The notes under the pieces were generated by a model. The model was not told where the DNA came from. It was given only the letters and a program-made list of their open reading frames with translations, and made no database searches. DNA of 30,842 bases. It comes from JBOGVZ01 sp050692985 (lineage in GTDB: Bacteria > Actinomycetota > UBA4738 > CALAEC01). Of the stretch, positions 14,140 through 22,440 are shown piece by piece (within the stretch, counting starts at the first letter, position 1; each line of letters starts with the position of its first letter). The translations under genes and the position numbers were made by a program. The stretch covers positions 1 through 30,842 of the forward strand of contig JBOGVZ010000051.1 in assembly GCA_050692985.1 (NCBI GenBank), given 5' to 3'.

Positions 14140-14149
14140 CGCGGGGGAG

Positions 14150-14155
14150 ATGGTA
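14150..14155 (-). promoter_or_regulatory. Predicted -10 box of rpmB
   Basis: TACCAT on the minus strand, ten bases before the rpmB ATG, with a C-rich spacer that contains no ribosome site. The same hexamer lies nine bases before cofC. Confidence 0.4.
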
Positions 14156-14169
14156 GCAGACGGTTTCCT

Positions 14170-15060
14170 TCAGGTGGTCGGCGGGCCCCCCTCGATCCGG
14201 GGGGGCGGGATCGAAGGGATGGGGATCTCGATCCCCCGCTCGTCGAACCTCCGCTTGATCCGGGTGCGCAGCTCGCGCTCGAGGTCGGGGCGCCGGGAGG
14301 GGCGGGTCTCGGCCACCACCCGGAGCACCACGTCGTAGTCACCGAGCCGCTCGATACCCAGGACCTTGGGGCCGTCGAACAGCGACTCTTTGAGCTGCTC
14401 GTCGCCACGGAGCTCGTCGAACAGCTCCTCGAGGACGCCCCGGACCTGCTCGATGTCCTCGCCGTAGGCCACACCGACGTCCACGATGGCCCGGGCCCAC
14501 CCCTTCGACCGGTTGCCGACCAGCACGATGTTCCCGTTCGGGATCGTGTGCAGCGTCCCGTCGAAGGATCGCACCGCGCTGGTCCGCAGGCTGAGACCCT
14601 CCACCTTCCCCGTGACCTCCTGGCCGGTGACGTTCACCGTGATCACGTCCCCCACGCCGAACTGGTTCTCCAGCAGGATGAAGAACCCGGACAGGAAGTC
14701 CTTGACCAGGCTTTGGGCCCCGAAGCCCAGCGCAACGCCCACGATCCCGGCCCCGGCCAGCAGCGGGCCGAGGTTGATCCCGAGCTGCCCCAGCACCAGG
14801 AGCGTGGCCACCGTCCACACCAGCACCCGGATGACGTAGGAGAGCGCCTCGGTGAGCGTGGCCGCCCGCTGGAGGTCGAGCTCCTGGGTCAGGCTCTCCA
14901 CGCCCTCGATGCGCCGCCGCATCCGCTTCACCGCCAGCTTGGCCGCCACGAAGAACAGGATCGAGACGGCCACGATGATCGCGATGGGGATGCCGTGTCC
15001 CTGGAGCCAGTCGACGCTCAGGATGGGGTCGTTCGTGTGGTGCGCGAGGATCGGCATCAT
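14170..15060 (-). CDS. Small-conductance mechanosensitive channel, MscS family
   Basis: A 296-residue inner-membrane channel that opens under membrane tension to release osmolytes. There are three hydrophobic helices (about residues 23-44, 72-92 and 95-125). The third is the pore helix with the Gly/Ala pattern GAGIVGVALGFGAQSLVKDF and SGFFILLENQFGVGD, the best-conserved MscS stretch. A beta domain (GKVEGLSLRTSAVRSFDG, IPNG) and an alpha/beta C-terminus follow. ATG 15060 overlaps the stop of the SpoIID-like gene (ATGA), so the two are co-translated; the adjacent ATG at 15057 is an alternative. Confidence 0.93.
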   Translation of the reverse strand: MMPILAHHTNDPILSVDWLQGHGIPIAIIVAVSILFFVAAKLAVKRMRRRIEGVESLTQELDLQRAATLTEALSYVIRVLVWTVATLLVLGQLGINLGPLLAGAGIVGVALGFGAQSLVKDFLSGFFILLENQFGVGDVITVNVTGQEVTGKVEGLSLRTSAVRSFDGTLHTIPNGNIVLVGNRSKGWARAIVDVGVAYGEDIEQVRGVLEELFDELRGDEQLKESLFDGPKVLGIERLGDYDVVLRVVAETRPSRRPDLERELRTRIKRRFDERGIEIPIPSIPPPRIEGGPPTT

Positions 15061-16769
15061 CCGCGATGAAACCCTCTTCGGCGCCTCCGCCGCAACAGCA
15101 GGGCCAACAGCGCCAGCGACGCCAGGGCGATGGCCGAGCCGGTGACCAGCGGCGCGCGGCTCTCCTCTGCGGCCGGAGCGGCTTGCACGCCTCGGGCGGG
15201 GGAGGGAGAAGGAGTGGCGTCCTCGGGCGAGGGCGACGCCGCCGCCTCGGTGCGGACGTGAACCCGGCGGGCGGCCGTGGCCACGGTGTCCACGCCGTCC
15301 GTGGCCACGGCCCGGACCCGGTAGGTCCCCCCGTCCACCATCGGGAGCGGGAACACCGCGTGGGCGGTGCCTTCCAGGAACGGCTTCCAGCGGGTCGAGG
15401 CGGTGACCTCGTCCCCGTCGAGGAGGTCGAGGCGGACCTTGGCCGCGCTCGACAGCTCCAGCGAGGCCCGGTACCGGTGCCCCGCCCGGCCACGCGGGTC
15501 GGCGTCGAAGCCGGAGGCCCGGAGCAACGGCCTGGGGCGTCCCCCTCCCCGGAGATGCAGGCGGCGACCGCCGGTGACCCGCCACGGCGGCTCGGGGGCC
15601 CCGGCGTACCGCCGCACCTCGGCCCGGCCCGAAGGAACGACGGTGACCGAAGTCAGCCCCTCGGCCAGCAGGACTCGGATCCGATCGGGCACGTCGAAGC
15701 GCTGCGGCCGGAGGCCTCCGTAGTACGCCGCCAGGATGTCCTCGTACGACATGCCGCGCCGGGCCTTCCCGTAGGCCCCCCACTGGACCATCCCCACCCC
15801 GTGGCCCCAGCCCCGTCCGTCCAGCACCAGGGCCCGGCTCTCCGGGCGGGCCCGGTACCACACCGATGGCACGGCCTGGGGGAGGCGGTACCCGTCGGCC
15901 TCCGTGGTCGGATAGGCCGAGGGCAGCAGGCACCGCGCCCTGTTGTTCATGGCCGCCCGGAGGTCGCCCTTGCCCAGCGTCACCGACCCGCGGCGGCCCC
16001 GGACGTGGATGCGTCCGTCCTCGACGACCACCCGGCGGATCGCCCCCCCGCTCCACCGGCCGTCGGCCGCCAGGACCCGGCGGAGGTGGGCGAACGGGAT
16101 GCGCACCTCCCAGTGGGCCAGCGGCGAGTCGCCGTCGTCGGGCTCGGGGCCGCCGCGGAGGTACGGCAGGGGCTCGCCACCGAAGACCTGCTCATTGTCG
16201 AACGTTCGTCCCGGCGAGGTCGAGGAGTAGAACGCCACCGCCGGCTCCCCCCGGTGCAGCAGCGCCTCGCCGGCCGTCTCCTCGACGGCGGTGGTCCATC
16301 GCTCACCCCACGCGCCGAGCTCGATGCCGGCCCCCAGGTACACCTGGCAGGCATCGGTGGCGCACAGGTCGTACGGTCCGCCGGGGTCGAGCTGCGACAG
16401 CGCGTAGGTCCGGGCCGCCACCACCTGGGCCTGGAGGGCCTCCATCGGCCAGCTCCGGGGGACCTCGGCGATGCCCTTGACGTACTCCTCGAACGGAAGC
16501 TCGCCGATCAGGAACAGCGAGCCGCTCGAGGAGCGGTGGACCTCCACGGTGCCCCGGTAGCGCCGGTGAAGGACGGGTTGCTCGGGCTCCTCGACGCACG
16601 ACGAGCTGACGGGTGGATAGGTCCCGTGCACCAGCAGCGTGTGGCCCGGCTCCGCGGCGAACCGCAGCACGTCCCGAGGTCGCTGGGCCGCCGCCTCGTC
16701 AGCGGCAACCAGGCCCACGGCGGCGACCGCCGCCACCAGGAAGAGGGAGATGAAGGAACGTTGAACCAT
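15057..16769 (-). CDS. SpoIID/LytB-domain exported protein, membrane-anchored at the C-terminus
   Basis: A 570-residue protein with an N-terminal signal peptide (about residues 1-28, ending AAAQ), a SpoIID/LytB domain, a beta-rich region, a Pro/Ser-rich linker and a C-terminal hydrophobic helix with an Arg-rich tail. SpoIID proteins cleave glycan strands from which stem peptides have been removed. Diagnostic blocks are ELPFEEYVKGIAEVP, QAQVVAARTYAL, FYSSTSPGRTFDNEQVFG and GRGWGHGVGMVQWGAYG. It is not evidence of sporulation: LytB-type relatives occur widely. ATG 16769 has GGAGGA before it and a TACAGT box nine bases away. It is coupled to the MscS gene. Confidence 0.9.
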   Translation of the reverse strand: MVQRSFISLFLVAAVAAVGLVAADEAAAQRPRDVLRFAAEPGHTLLVHGTYPPVSSSCVEEPEQPVLHRRYRGTVEVHRSSSGSLFLIGELPFEEYVKGIAEVPRSWPMEALQAQVVAARTYALSQLDPGGPYDLCATDACQVYLGAGIELGAWGERWTTAVEETAGEALLHRGEPAVAFYSSTSPGRTFDNEQVFGGEPLPYLRGGPEPDDGDSPLAHWEVRIPFAHLRRVLAADGRWSGGAIRRVVVEDGRIHVRGRRGSVTLGKGDLRAAMNNRARCLLPSAYPTTEADGYRLPQAVPSVWYRARPESRALVLDGRGWGHGVGMVQWGAYGKARRGMSYEDILAAYYGGLRPQRFDVPDRIRVLLAEGLTSVTVVPSGRAEVRRYAGAPEPPWRVTGGRRLHLRGGGRPRPLLRASGFDADPRGRAGHRYRASLELSSAAKVRLDLLDGDEVTASTRWKPFLEGTAHAVFPLPMVDGGTYRVRAVATDGVDTVATAARRVHVRTEAAASPSPEDATPSPSPARGVQAAPAAEESRAPLVTGSAIALASLALLALLLRRRRRRGFHRG

Positions 16770-16778
16770 CCGTCCTCC

Positions 16779-16784
16779 ACTGTA
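16779..16784 (-). promoter_or_regulatory. Predicted -10 box of the SpoIID-MscS operon
   Basis: TACAGT on the minus strand with nine bases before ATG 16769. The same hexamer at the same distance precedes the TlpA-like gene. The spacer contains GGAGGA, but a transcript starting 6-7 bases after the box would lose most of it. Confidence 0.4.
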
Positions 16785-16797
16785 TGACGTCGCTGCA

Positions 16798-16869
16798 TCG
16801 AGAGGCGGCGCACGATGTCGGTCGAGAGGCGGCGCACGATGTCGGTCGAGGGGCGCCGCAGCGACCGCG
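16798..16869. repeat. 24-base tandem repeat upstream of the SpoIID-like gene
   Basis: Two identical 24-base units (16798-16821 and 16822-16845), each TCGAGAGGCGGCGCACGATG plus TCGG, are followed by a degenerate third (16846-16869). They lie just upstream of the predicted promoter of the SpoIID-like gene. Between here and 16987 I also see an inverted pair GAAACGTG (16883-16890) / CACGTTTC (16930-16937). No gene is supported in 16785-16986. Confidence 0.85.
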
Positions 16870-16965
16870 GGGTCCCAGCGGAGAAACGTGTGTGAGAGCC
16901 GCGATCCCCGGACGATGTGGCTGGGCCCTCACGTTTCGGGAGCGATCAAGGGCCCCCGGGGTCGT

Positions 16966-16986
16966 GAAAGCCGCCCCCCCGGGCGG
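16966..16986 (-). terminator. Possible terminator after the TlpA-like gene
   Basis: Directly after the minus-strand stop, CCGCCC and GGGCGG form a 6-base stem with a 4-base loop (16986-16971), followed by CTTTC. The U-tract is short, so this is a weak candidate for intrinsic termination. Confidence 0.35.
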
Positions 16987-17493
16987 TCACAGGACCTTGC
17001 GGATCTCCTCGCGGAGGAGGTCGCCGGTGAGGGCCCCCACCCACTCGAACGACCGCTCCCCCTCACGGTCGAAGATCACCGTGATCGGCTGGCCGAACAG
17101 GCCCAGGCCGTTCGGGATCTCCCGGTCGGGGTCGAACACACTGGGGTACTGCCAGTCGAACTCCAGGATGAACCGGCGGGCCGAGGCCCGGGTGTCCTCG
17201 ATGTCCACGCCCAGGAACTGGACCTCGCCCTCGAGCTCCTCGGACACCTCGGCCAGGTCGGGGGCCTCCACCCGGCAGGGGGGGCACCACGAACCCCACA
17301 CGTTCACCACCACCGGCGTTCCACGCAGCTCCTCGATGAGGGCCTCGAACTGCGGGTAGGTGAACTCCGGCAGCGCCAGCCGGTCCCGGGGCAGCAGCGA
17401 CCCGTCGGGGTCCGGGGAGCTGCGGGAGGCCGGCTGGCCGCAGGCGGTTGCGACCACCGACAGCAGCGCCGCCACGATCACCGCTCGTTTCAT
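16987..17493 (-). CDS. TlpA/ResA-like thioredoxin-fold lipoprotein
   Basis: A 168-residue extracytoplasmic thiol-disulfide protein. Residues 1-18 form a lipoprotein signal with lipobox ending ATAC (Cys18). The thioredoxin domain has the redox motif WCPPC with Cys70 and Cys73 (in VVNVWGSWCPPC), followed by EAPDL and the cis-Pro segment FGQPITVIFD typical of TlpA-type proteins. It probably reduces or oxidises exported proteins; the target is unknown, and no cytochrome c biogenesis gene is in the window. ATG 17493 has a TACAGT box nine bases upstream. It is divergent from the DAK2 gene with only 61 bases between starts. Confidence 0.9.
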   Translation of the reverse strand: MKRAVIVAALLSVVATACGQPASRSSPDPDGSLLPRDRLALPEFTYPQFEALIEELRGTPVVVNVWGSWCPPCRVEAPDLAEVSEELEGEVQFLGVDIEDTRASARRFILEFDWQYPSVFDPDREIPNGLGLFGQPITVIFDREGERSFEWVGALTGDLLREEIRKVL

Positions 17494-17502
17494 GCCCTCA
17501 CG

Positions 17503-17508
17503 ACTGTA
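17503..17508 (-). promoter_or_regulatory. Predicted -10 box of the TlpA-like gene
   Basis: TACAGT on the minus strand, nine bases before ATG 17493. It lies back to back with the box of the divergent DAK2 gene at 17542-17547. Confidence 0.4.
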
Positions 17509-17541
17509 GAACGTCGGGGCCGATCCGGCTGTTCCCCGGTG

Positions 17542-17547
17542 TATAAC
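17542..17547 (+). promoter_or_regulatory. Predicted -10 box of the DAK2-recG operon
   Basis: TATAAC, the most AT-rich hexamer in this area, with seven bases between it and ATG 17555. Transcription is expected to begin at or next to the start codon. No Shine-Dalgarno sequence is present. Confidence 0.5.
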
Positions 17548-17554
17548 AGCCACG

Positions 17555-19201
17555 ATGGGGGCCAACGTGTCTGCCCGGACGCTGCGGGAGGCCATGTCCC
17601 GGTACCTCGAAGCGCTCCGGACGCATCGCCAGGAGATCGACTCGCTCAACGTCTTCCCGGTGCCGGACGGGGACACCGGCACGAACATGCTCATGACCCA
17701 GGAAGCCGTCGATGCGGCCCTGGAGGGCCTCGGCGGGGCCGACCTGGGCGAGGTCGGCCAGGCCATCTCCCGGGCCGCCCTCATGGGGGCCCGGGGGAAC
17801 TCCGGCGTGATCCTGTCCCAGGTGTTGCGGGGCCTGTGTGGCCGGCTGAGCCAGGTCCCCGAGCCGGCCCCCGCGGACCTGGCGGAGGCCCTGGCCGAGG
17901 CCTCCCGGGAGGCCCGCCGGGCGGTGGCCGAGCCCGTGGAGGGGACCATGCTCTCGGTGATCCGCGACGCCGCCCGGGCCGCCGGCGAGGCCTCCGAGGG
18001 TGATGCGGCGGAGGTGGCCGAGGCGGCCCTGGAGGAAGGCCTCCGTTCGGTTGAGCGCACCCGGGAGCAGCTCCCGGAGCTGTCCCGGGCCGGCGTGGTG
18101 GACGCGGGCGGCAAGGGCCTGGTCCTGCTGCTCGACGCGCTGGTCTCCGCGCTGCGCGACGTGCCGCTGCGGGTCGAGGTCGGCCCCCCGGGTCCGGTCG
18201 GGGAGCGACGAGAGCGGGGACCCGGCGGCCAGGAGGCCTCGCGGTACGGCTACGAGGTGATGTTCCTCCTGGAGGGAGACGACCAGGCGGTGCCGGGGCT
18301 CCGTGAGCGATTGGGAGCCATCGGCGACTCGTTGGTGATCGTGGGCGGAAGCTGCCTGTACAACGTCCACGTCCACACCGACGACCCCGGCGCGGCGGTG
18401 GAGCGGGGGGTGGACGCCGGCCGGCCCCGGGAGATCCGCATCACCTCGCTGGACGAGCAGGTGGAGGCGTGCCTGGCCGACCAGGCCCGGGCGGTCCGCG
18501 CCGAGGGGAGCGAGCCGGGGGGGCCGGCGGCCGCCGCCCAGCGGCAGGCCACGGCCCTGGTGGCCACGGCGCCGGGTGAAGGAGCGGCCCGCCTGCTGCG
18601 GTCCCTGGGGGCGGTGGTGGTCCCCGGTGGCCCGGGTCGGAACCCGTCGGTGTCCGACCTGGTGGAGGCCATCCGGGCGGCACCGTCGGACGACGTGGTG
18701 GTCCTGCCGAACCACAAGAACATCGTGCCGGCGGCCGAGCGAGCGGGCGCCGAGGTCGACGGCAAGCGGGTCACCGTGGTGCCCACCCGCTCGGTCCCCG
18801 CAGGCATCGCCGCGGCCGCCGCGTTCAACCCCGCGGCGTCGCTCGAGGAGAACGAGGGCCACGTCCGCGAGGGAGCCGAGGTGGTGGCCGCCGGGGAGGT
18901 GGCCACGGCGGTCCGCGAGGCCCACACCCCCGCCGGGCCGGTCCGGGCCGGTGACCTCCTCGGCGTCGTCGACGGAGAGGTGCGGGCCGTCGGTGGCGAC
19001 CCGGTGGAGGTCGCCGTCGGCGTCCTTCGGACGCTCGTCCGCGACGAGCACGAGGTCCTGACGCTGCTGCTGGGCGAGGACGTGGGCGATGAGGAAGGGG
19101 AGCGAGCGGCCGGAGCCCTCCGTGAGGCCTTCCCGGACCTCGAGGTCGATGTCCACCGGGGCGACCAGCCGCACTATCCGTTCCTGGTCGGGCTCGAGTG
19201 A
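17555..19201 (+). CDS. DAK2-domain kinase, FakA/YloV-like
   Basis: A 548-residue protein with an N-terminal DAK2 (dihydroxyacetone-kinase-like, ATP-binding) domain and a C-terminal region of the FakA/YloV type. The metal-binding loop is NVFPVPDGDTGTNM (Asp38, Asp40), followed by GARGNSGVILSQ and the late VDAGGKGLVLLLDAL. The middle part (YGYEVMFLLEG, VHVHTDDP) and the C-terminal part (VVLPNHKNI, VVPTRSVPAGIAA) match FakA relatives, which phosphorylate fatty acids bound to a FakB/DegV partner. No DegV-type gene is in the window, so the substrate is inferred. It is coupled to recG by a GTGA overlap, the order found in many Gram-positive genomes. Confidence 0.88.
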   Translation: MGANVSARTLREAMSRYLEALRTHRQEIDSLNVFPVPDGDTGTNMLMTQEAVDAALEGLGGADLGEVGQAISRAALMGARGNSGVILSQVLRGLCGRLSQVPEPAPADLAEALAEASREARRAVAEPVEGTMLSVIRDAARAAGEASEGDAAEVAEAALEEGLRSVERTREQLPELSRAGVVDAGGKGLVLLLDALVSALRDVPLRVEVGPPGPVGERRERGPGGQEASRYGYEVMFLLEGDDQAVPGLRERLGAIGDSLVIVGGSCLYNVHVHTDDPGAAVERGVDAGRPREIRITSLDEQVEACLADQARAVRAEGSEPGGPAAAAQRQATALVATAPGEGAARLLRSLGAVVVPGGPGRNPSVSDLVEAIRAAPSDDVVVLPNHKNIVPAAERAGAEVDGKRVTVVPTRSVPAGIAAAAAFNPAASLEENEGHVREGAEVVAAGEVATAVREAHTPAGPVRAGDLLGVVDGEVRAVGGDPVEVAVGVLRTLVRDEHEVLTLLLGEDVGDEEGERAAGALREAFPDLEVDVHRGDQPHYPFLVGLE

Positions 19202-21351
19202 AGACCCTGTCTCCGGAGGCGCCCCTGACCGACCTTGGGGGCTGGGCCCGCCGGTTCGAGAAGCCGCTGCGCTCGCTGGGGATCGAGACCGTGGCGGATC
19301 TCCTCCACCACTACCCGCGGCGGTACATCGACCGCTCGGCGGTGGCCAAGATCGGCGACGTTCGCATCGGCCAGGAGGCCACCGTCATCGCCACGGTCCG
19401 CAAGGTCACCCGGGCGTTCGCCCGGCAGCGGAAGAAGGTCATGGTCACGGTCATCGTCTTCGACGACACCGGGTACCTGGACCTGTTCTGGTTCAACCAG
19501 TCCTGGCCGGCCCGGCGTTTCCGCGACGGCCAGGAGGTGGCGGTGTCCGGGAAGATCGGCGCGTTCCGGGGCCGGCTCCGGGTCACGAACCCCGCGGTGG
19601 AGATCCTCAGGGGAGGCGAGGACGACCAGGTCCACACCGGCCGGGTGGTGCCGGTGCACGCGGCCACCGAAGGGGTGTCGACGGGCACGATCCGCCGGCT
19701 GGTGTTCGATGCGCTCCGCCGTATGGACACCGTCCCCGACCCCATCCCCGCGGACATCGCGGGACGCCAGGACGTCCTTCCCCTGGGGCGGGCCGTGCAC
19801 GAGGTCCACTTCCCCGAGGACATGGGGGCGGCCCGGCGGGCCCGGGACCGGCTGAAGTTCGACGAGTTGTTCTTCCTGGAGCTCGGCGTGGCCTTCCGCA
19901 AGCACCGGGTGGAGGCCGAGACCGAGGGCATCGCCCACGACCTGTCCGGCGACGTTGCCCAGCGGTTCGTCAGGTCCTTGCCGTTCGAGCCCACCTCGGC
20001 GCAACGCCGGACCATGGAGGAGATCGCCCGGGACATGGCCCGGCCCCGGCCGATGAACCGGCTCCTCCAGGGCGACGTGGGATCGGGGAAGACGGTGGTG
20101 GCCCTCCACGCGGCCATGGTGGCCATCCAGGCCGGGCGCCAGGCCGCGATCATGGCCCCCACCGAGGTCCTGGCCGGCCAGCACCTCCGTAAGGTGGAGG
20201 AGCTGCTGGCTCCGATCGGCGGGCGTCGGGCGGTGGTGGAAGGGGACGGCCCCTCCGACCAGGAGTCGCTGTTCGGGGACGCGGCGGACGGCCCGGCGTT
20301 CGCCCTGCTGACCGCGTCGGTGACGGGGAAGGAGCGCGAGTCCGTGGTCGATGGGGTGGCCGCAGGTCGCATCGACCTGCTGGTGGGCACGCACGCCCTG
20401 GTCCAGGAGCACCTGGCCTTCGCGGACCTGTCGCTGGCGGTGATCGACGAGCAACACCGCTTCGGGCTCCACCAGCGGGTGGCGCTCAAGGAGAAGGGGG
20501 CCTCGCCGGACGTGCTGATCATGACGGCCACGCCGATCCCCAGGACGCTGGCGCTCACGTACTACGGCGACCTGGACGTCTCGGTCCTCGACGAGATGCC
20601 GGCCGGACGCCAGCCGATCGAGACCCGCGTCGTCCGTACCCCGGCCGAACGCCGGAAGGCCTACGAGCTCGTCCGCGAGCAGGTGGGGGAGGGCCGGCAG
20701 GCCTTCGTGGTCACCGCGGCCATCGACGAGGCCAACAAGCTGGAGGTGCGGGCCGCGGAGCGGGAGGCCGAACGACTGGCCACCGAGGTGTTCCCCGACC
20801 TTCGGATCCTGCTGCTCCACGGGAAGATGCGGCCCAGGGACAAGGACGCCCGCATGGAGGCCTTCCGGGCCGGGGAGGCCGACGTGCTCATCGCCACCAC
20901 GGTGATCGAGGTCGGTGTGGACGTTCCCAACGCCACGGTGATGCTGGTGGAGAACGCCGAGCGGTTCGGGCTGGCCCAGCTCCACCAGCTCCGGGGACGG
21001 ATCGGCCGGGGAGCCCACCGGTCGTACTGCGTGCTGTTCGACGCCTCCGGGCCCGACAACGAGGACGCCCGGGCCCGCCTGGCCGCCATGGTCCGCACCA
21101 CCGACGGCTTCGAGCTGGCCGACGAGGACCTCCTGCTCCGTGGCGAGGGGACCCTGTTCGACATCCGCCAGTCCGGGATGCCCGACCTGAAGCTGGCCCG
21201 GCTGGCGCACGACACCGAGCTGGTCAGCCGGGCCCGGAAGGAGGCGTTCGACCTGATCGCCTCGGACCCGGACCTCTCGGGTCACCCGGAGCTGCGGGCC
21301 GAGCTGGAGCGACGCTTCGCCGACTCCATCGACTGGCTGTTCCACTCCTGA
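19198..21351 (+). CDS. recG: ATP-dependent DNA helicase RecG
   Basis: The 717-residue superfamily 2 helicase remodels stalled forks and branched recombination intermediates. It has the N-terminal OB wedge domain (about residues 55-150), Walker A GDVGSGKT at 292-299, TPTEVLA-type motif (APTEVLAGQH), the DEQH box at 417-420 in VIDEQHRFGLHQR, TATPIPRTLALT, and motifs V/VI with TTVIEVGVDVPNATVM and QLRGRIGRG. A short acidic insertion (DGPSDQESLFGDAADG) lies between motifs Ia and II. The GTG at 19198 overlaps the DAK2 stop. The gene is convergent with a secreted-protein gene seven bases downstream. Confidence 0.97.
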   Translation: MKTLSPEAPLTDLGGWARRFEKPLRSLGIETVADLLHHYPRRYIDRSAVAKIGDVRIGQEATVIATVRKVTRAFARQRKKVMVTVIVFDDTGYLDLFWFNQSWPARRFRDGQEVAVSGKIGAFRGRLRVTNPAVEILRGGEDDQVHTGRVVPVHAATEGVSTGTIRRLVFDALRRMDTVPDPIPADIAGRQDVLPLGRAVHEVHFPEDMGAARRARDRLKFDELFFLELGVAFRKHRVEAETEGIAHDLSGDVAQRFVRSLPFEPTSAQRRTMEEIARDMARPRPMNRLLQGDVGSGKTVVALHAAMVAIQAGRQAAIMAPTEVLAGQHLRKVEELLAPIGGRRAVVEGDGPSDQESLFGDAADGPAFALLTASVTGKERESVVDGVAAGRIDLLVGTHALVQEHLAFADLSLAVIDEQHRFGLHQRVALKEKGASPDVLIMTATPIPRTLALTYYGDLDVSVLDEMPAGRQPIETRVVRTPAERRKAYELVREQVGEGRQAFVVTAAIDEANKLEVRAAEREAERLATEVFPDLRILLLHGKMRPRDKDARMEAFRAGEADVLIATTVIEVGVDVPNATVMLVENAERFGLAQLHQLRGRIGRGAHRSYCVLFDASGPDNEDARARLAAMVRTTDGFELADEDLLLRGEGTLFDIRQSGMPDLKLARLAHDTELVSRARKEAFDLIASDPDLSGHPELRAELERRFADSIDWLFHS

Positions 21352-21358
21352 GGCGCTG

Positions 21359-22012
21359 CTAGCACCGCGCGAAGGACAGCGGCTGGACGAGCCCTGCGCC
21401 GAACGGCCCCAGGTCGCCGAAGAGCACGTCACCGGCCGGCGCGGAGAACTCCACGCCCAGGGCGAACGCCAGGGTCTTGGAGGTCCGGCCGGTCCAGGTG
21501 ACGGTGTAGGTGCGGCCGCCGTCGGAGGTGGCGCCGGCGATGCCCTTGGGGTACAGGCGATAGCCCTGCCGCAGCACACCGTCGGATAGGGCCGAGCCCT
21601 GGGCATCCACCACGAGCTTCGTGGTCACGCGCTTGGAGGTGGCGATCTTCTTCGCCTTGGGGGCGCGGGCGTGGCCCTCGGTCTCCTTCGGCAGGGACAG
21701 CGACGAGCCGATCGCCGTGGCGCACCAGCCGTTGCGGGGGTCGACTTCCGTCTGAGCCCACGCGGCTCCGTGGTCGCGGAACGCGTCGAGCTCCGACAGG
21801 GGAGAGAAGGTGTAGAGGAACAGGCACGTGCGGGTCTTGGCCACGACCTGACCGCCACCGCGCATGGTGTGCTTCGCGCAGCTCTTTCCCTCGTAGGTGA
21901 GGGGTCCGGAGGCCTGGGGTCGATCGGATGCGTCCAGCTGGGCGGCGGCCGCCGGCGGGGCGGCGAGCAGCAGGCTGGCCACGAGGAGACAGGCGATCCC
22001 GGAGCGGGCCAT
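21359..22012 (-). CDS. Secreted protein of unknown function with four cysteines
   Basis: A 217-residue protein with a classical signal peptide (about residues 1-25: MARSGIACLLVASLLLA then APPAAAAQ). The mature part has four Cys (SCAKH, TCLF, WCATA and the terminal ARC), suggesting two disulfides, and is rich in beta-type strands (TYTVTWTGRTSKTLAFALGVEF). I do not recognise a family. ATG 22012 is chosen because it begins the signal peptide; the longer frame adds a non-hydrophobic Pro/Arg leader. No strong ribosome site is visible. It stands alone, convergent with recG. Confidence 0.7.
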   Translation of the reverse strand: MARSGIACLLVASLLLAAPPAAAAQLDASDRPQASGPLTYEGKSCAKHTMRGGGQVVAKTRTCLFLYTFSPLSELDAFRDHGAAWAQTEVDPRNGWCATAIGSSLSLPKETEGHARAPKAKKIATSKRVTTKLVVDAQGSALSDGVLRQGYRLYPKGIAGATSDGGRTYTVTWTGRTSKTLAFALGVEFSAPAGDVLFGDLGPFGAGLVQPLSFARC

Positions 22013-22030
22013 CGTAGGAGTAGACGTTCG

Positions 22031-22046
22031 ACCGCCTGCCGGCGGT
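22031..22046. promoter_or_regulatory. Short palindrome upstream of the secreted-protein gene
   Basis: ACCGCC (22031-22036) and GGCGGT (22041-22046) are a perfect inverted pair around TGCC, 19 bases upstream of the secreted-protein start. It could be an operator or a hairpin in the 5' leader; G/C-rich chance occurrence is also possible. Confidence 0.3.
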
Positions 22047-22111
22047 TCCCTGCCCGTCGGCATCGTCTCGAGCTGGCTCGATCTGCCTTTGGTGACCCTG
22101 GGCGCAACCGA

Positions 22112-22131
22112 CCGACCGGCACTGGTCGGTG
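22112..22131. promoter_or_regulatory. 20-base operator-like palindrome in a divergent gap
   Basis: ACCGACC (22112-22118), six bases, then GGTCGGT (22125-22131). The perfect 7-base half-sites and 20-base span resemble the operators of dimeric repressors such as the TetR family. It lies between the divergent secreted-protein gene and the small zinc-motif gene. No regulator gene is next to it. Confidence 0.4.
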
Positions 22132-22170
22132 CTGTCGTCGCTCGCCCGGGCGCGGGGCGGTGCGAACGAG

Positions 22171-22176
22171 TAGGCT
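22171..22176 (+). promoter_or_regulatory. Predicted -10 box of the small zinc-motif gene
   Basis: TAGGCT, 39 bases before ATG 22216. A transcript from about 22183 would carry the GGGAGAGG ribosome site at 22199-22206. The palindrome at 22112-22131 lies about 40 bases upstream, a position suited to regulation. Confidence 0.35.
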
Positions 22177-22215
22177 GGGGAGAATCAGCGGGCCACTCGG
22201 GAGAGGCGGCATCGG

Positions 22216-22407
22216 ATGAAGCGCAGCCCCAAGGTCACCACGTTGCCCAGCAGGTCCGACCGGCCGATCCGGGTCTATGGCGAGGATCGAACGTGCTCGG
22301 CGTGTGACACGCGCCTGTCGCGGTACAACGAGAGCGGCGGATGCGGCGTTCACGACGGGTGGGGCGGTCGCTTCGGCCTGGCCCTGCCGAGCGGAGCGAA
22401 GAGGTAG
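22216..22407 (+). CDS. Small probable zinc-binding protein
   Basis: A 63-residue basic protein with a Cys/His cluster: CSACDTRLSRYN followed by GGCGVH. The CxxC...LSRYN...C..H arrangement looks like the short zinc motif seen in many small actinobacterial proteins, so zinc binding is likely but its role is unknown. ATG 22216 has a GGGAGAGG site nine bases upstream. It is followed 33 bases later by a Lys-rich 34-residue gene. Confidence 0.68.
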   Translation: MKRSPKVTTLPSRSDRPIRVYGEDRTCSACDTRLSRYNESGGCGVHDGWGGRFGLALPSGAKR

Positions 22408-22440
22408 GACCGCGAGCCGCAGACGCCGGAAGGAGCCTCC

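Noticed and set aside
15057..16769. The SpoIID-like protein as evidence for endospore formation.
   Set aside because: SpoIID/LytB domains are common in non-sporulating bacteria, and no other sporulation gene is in the window.
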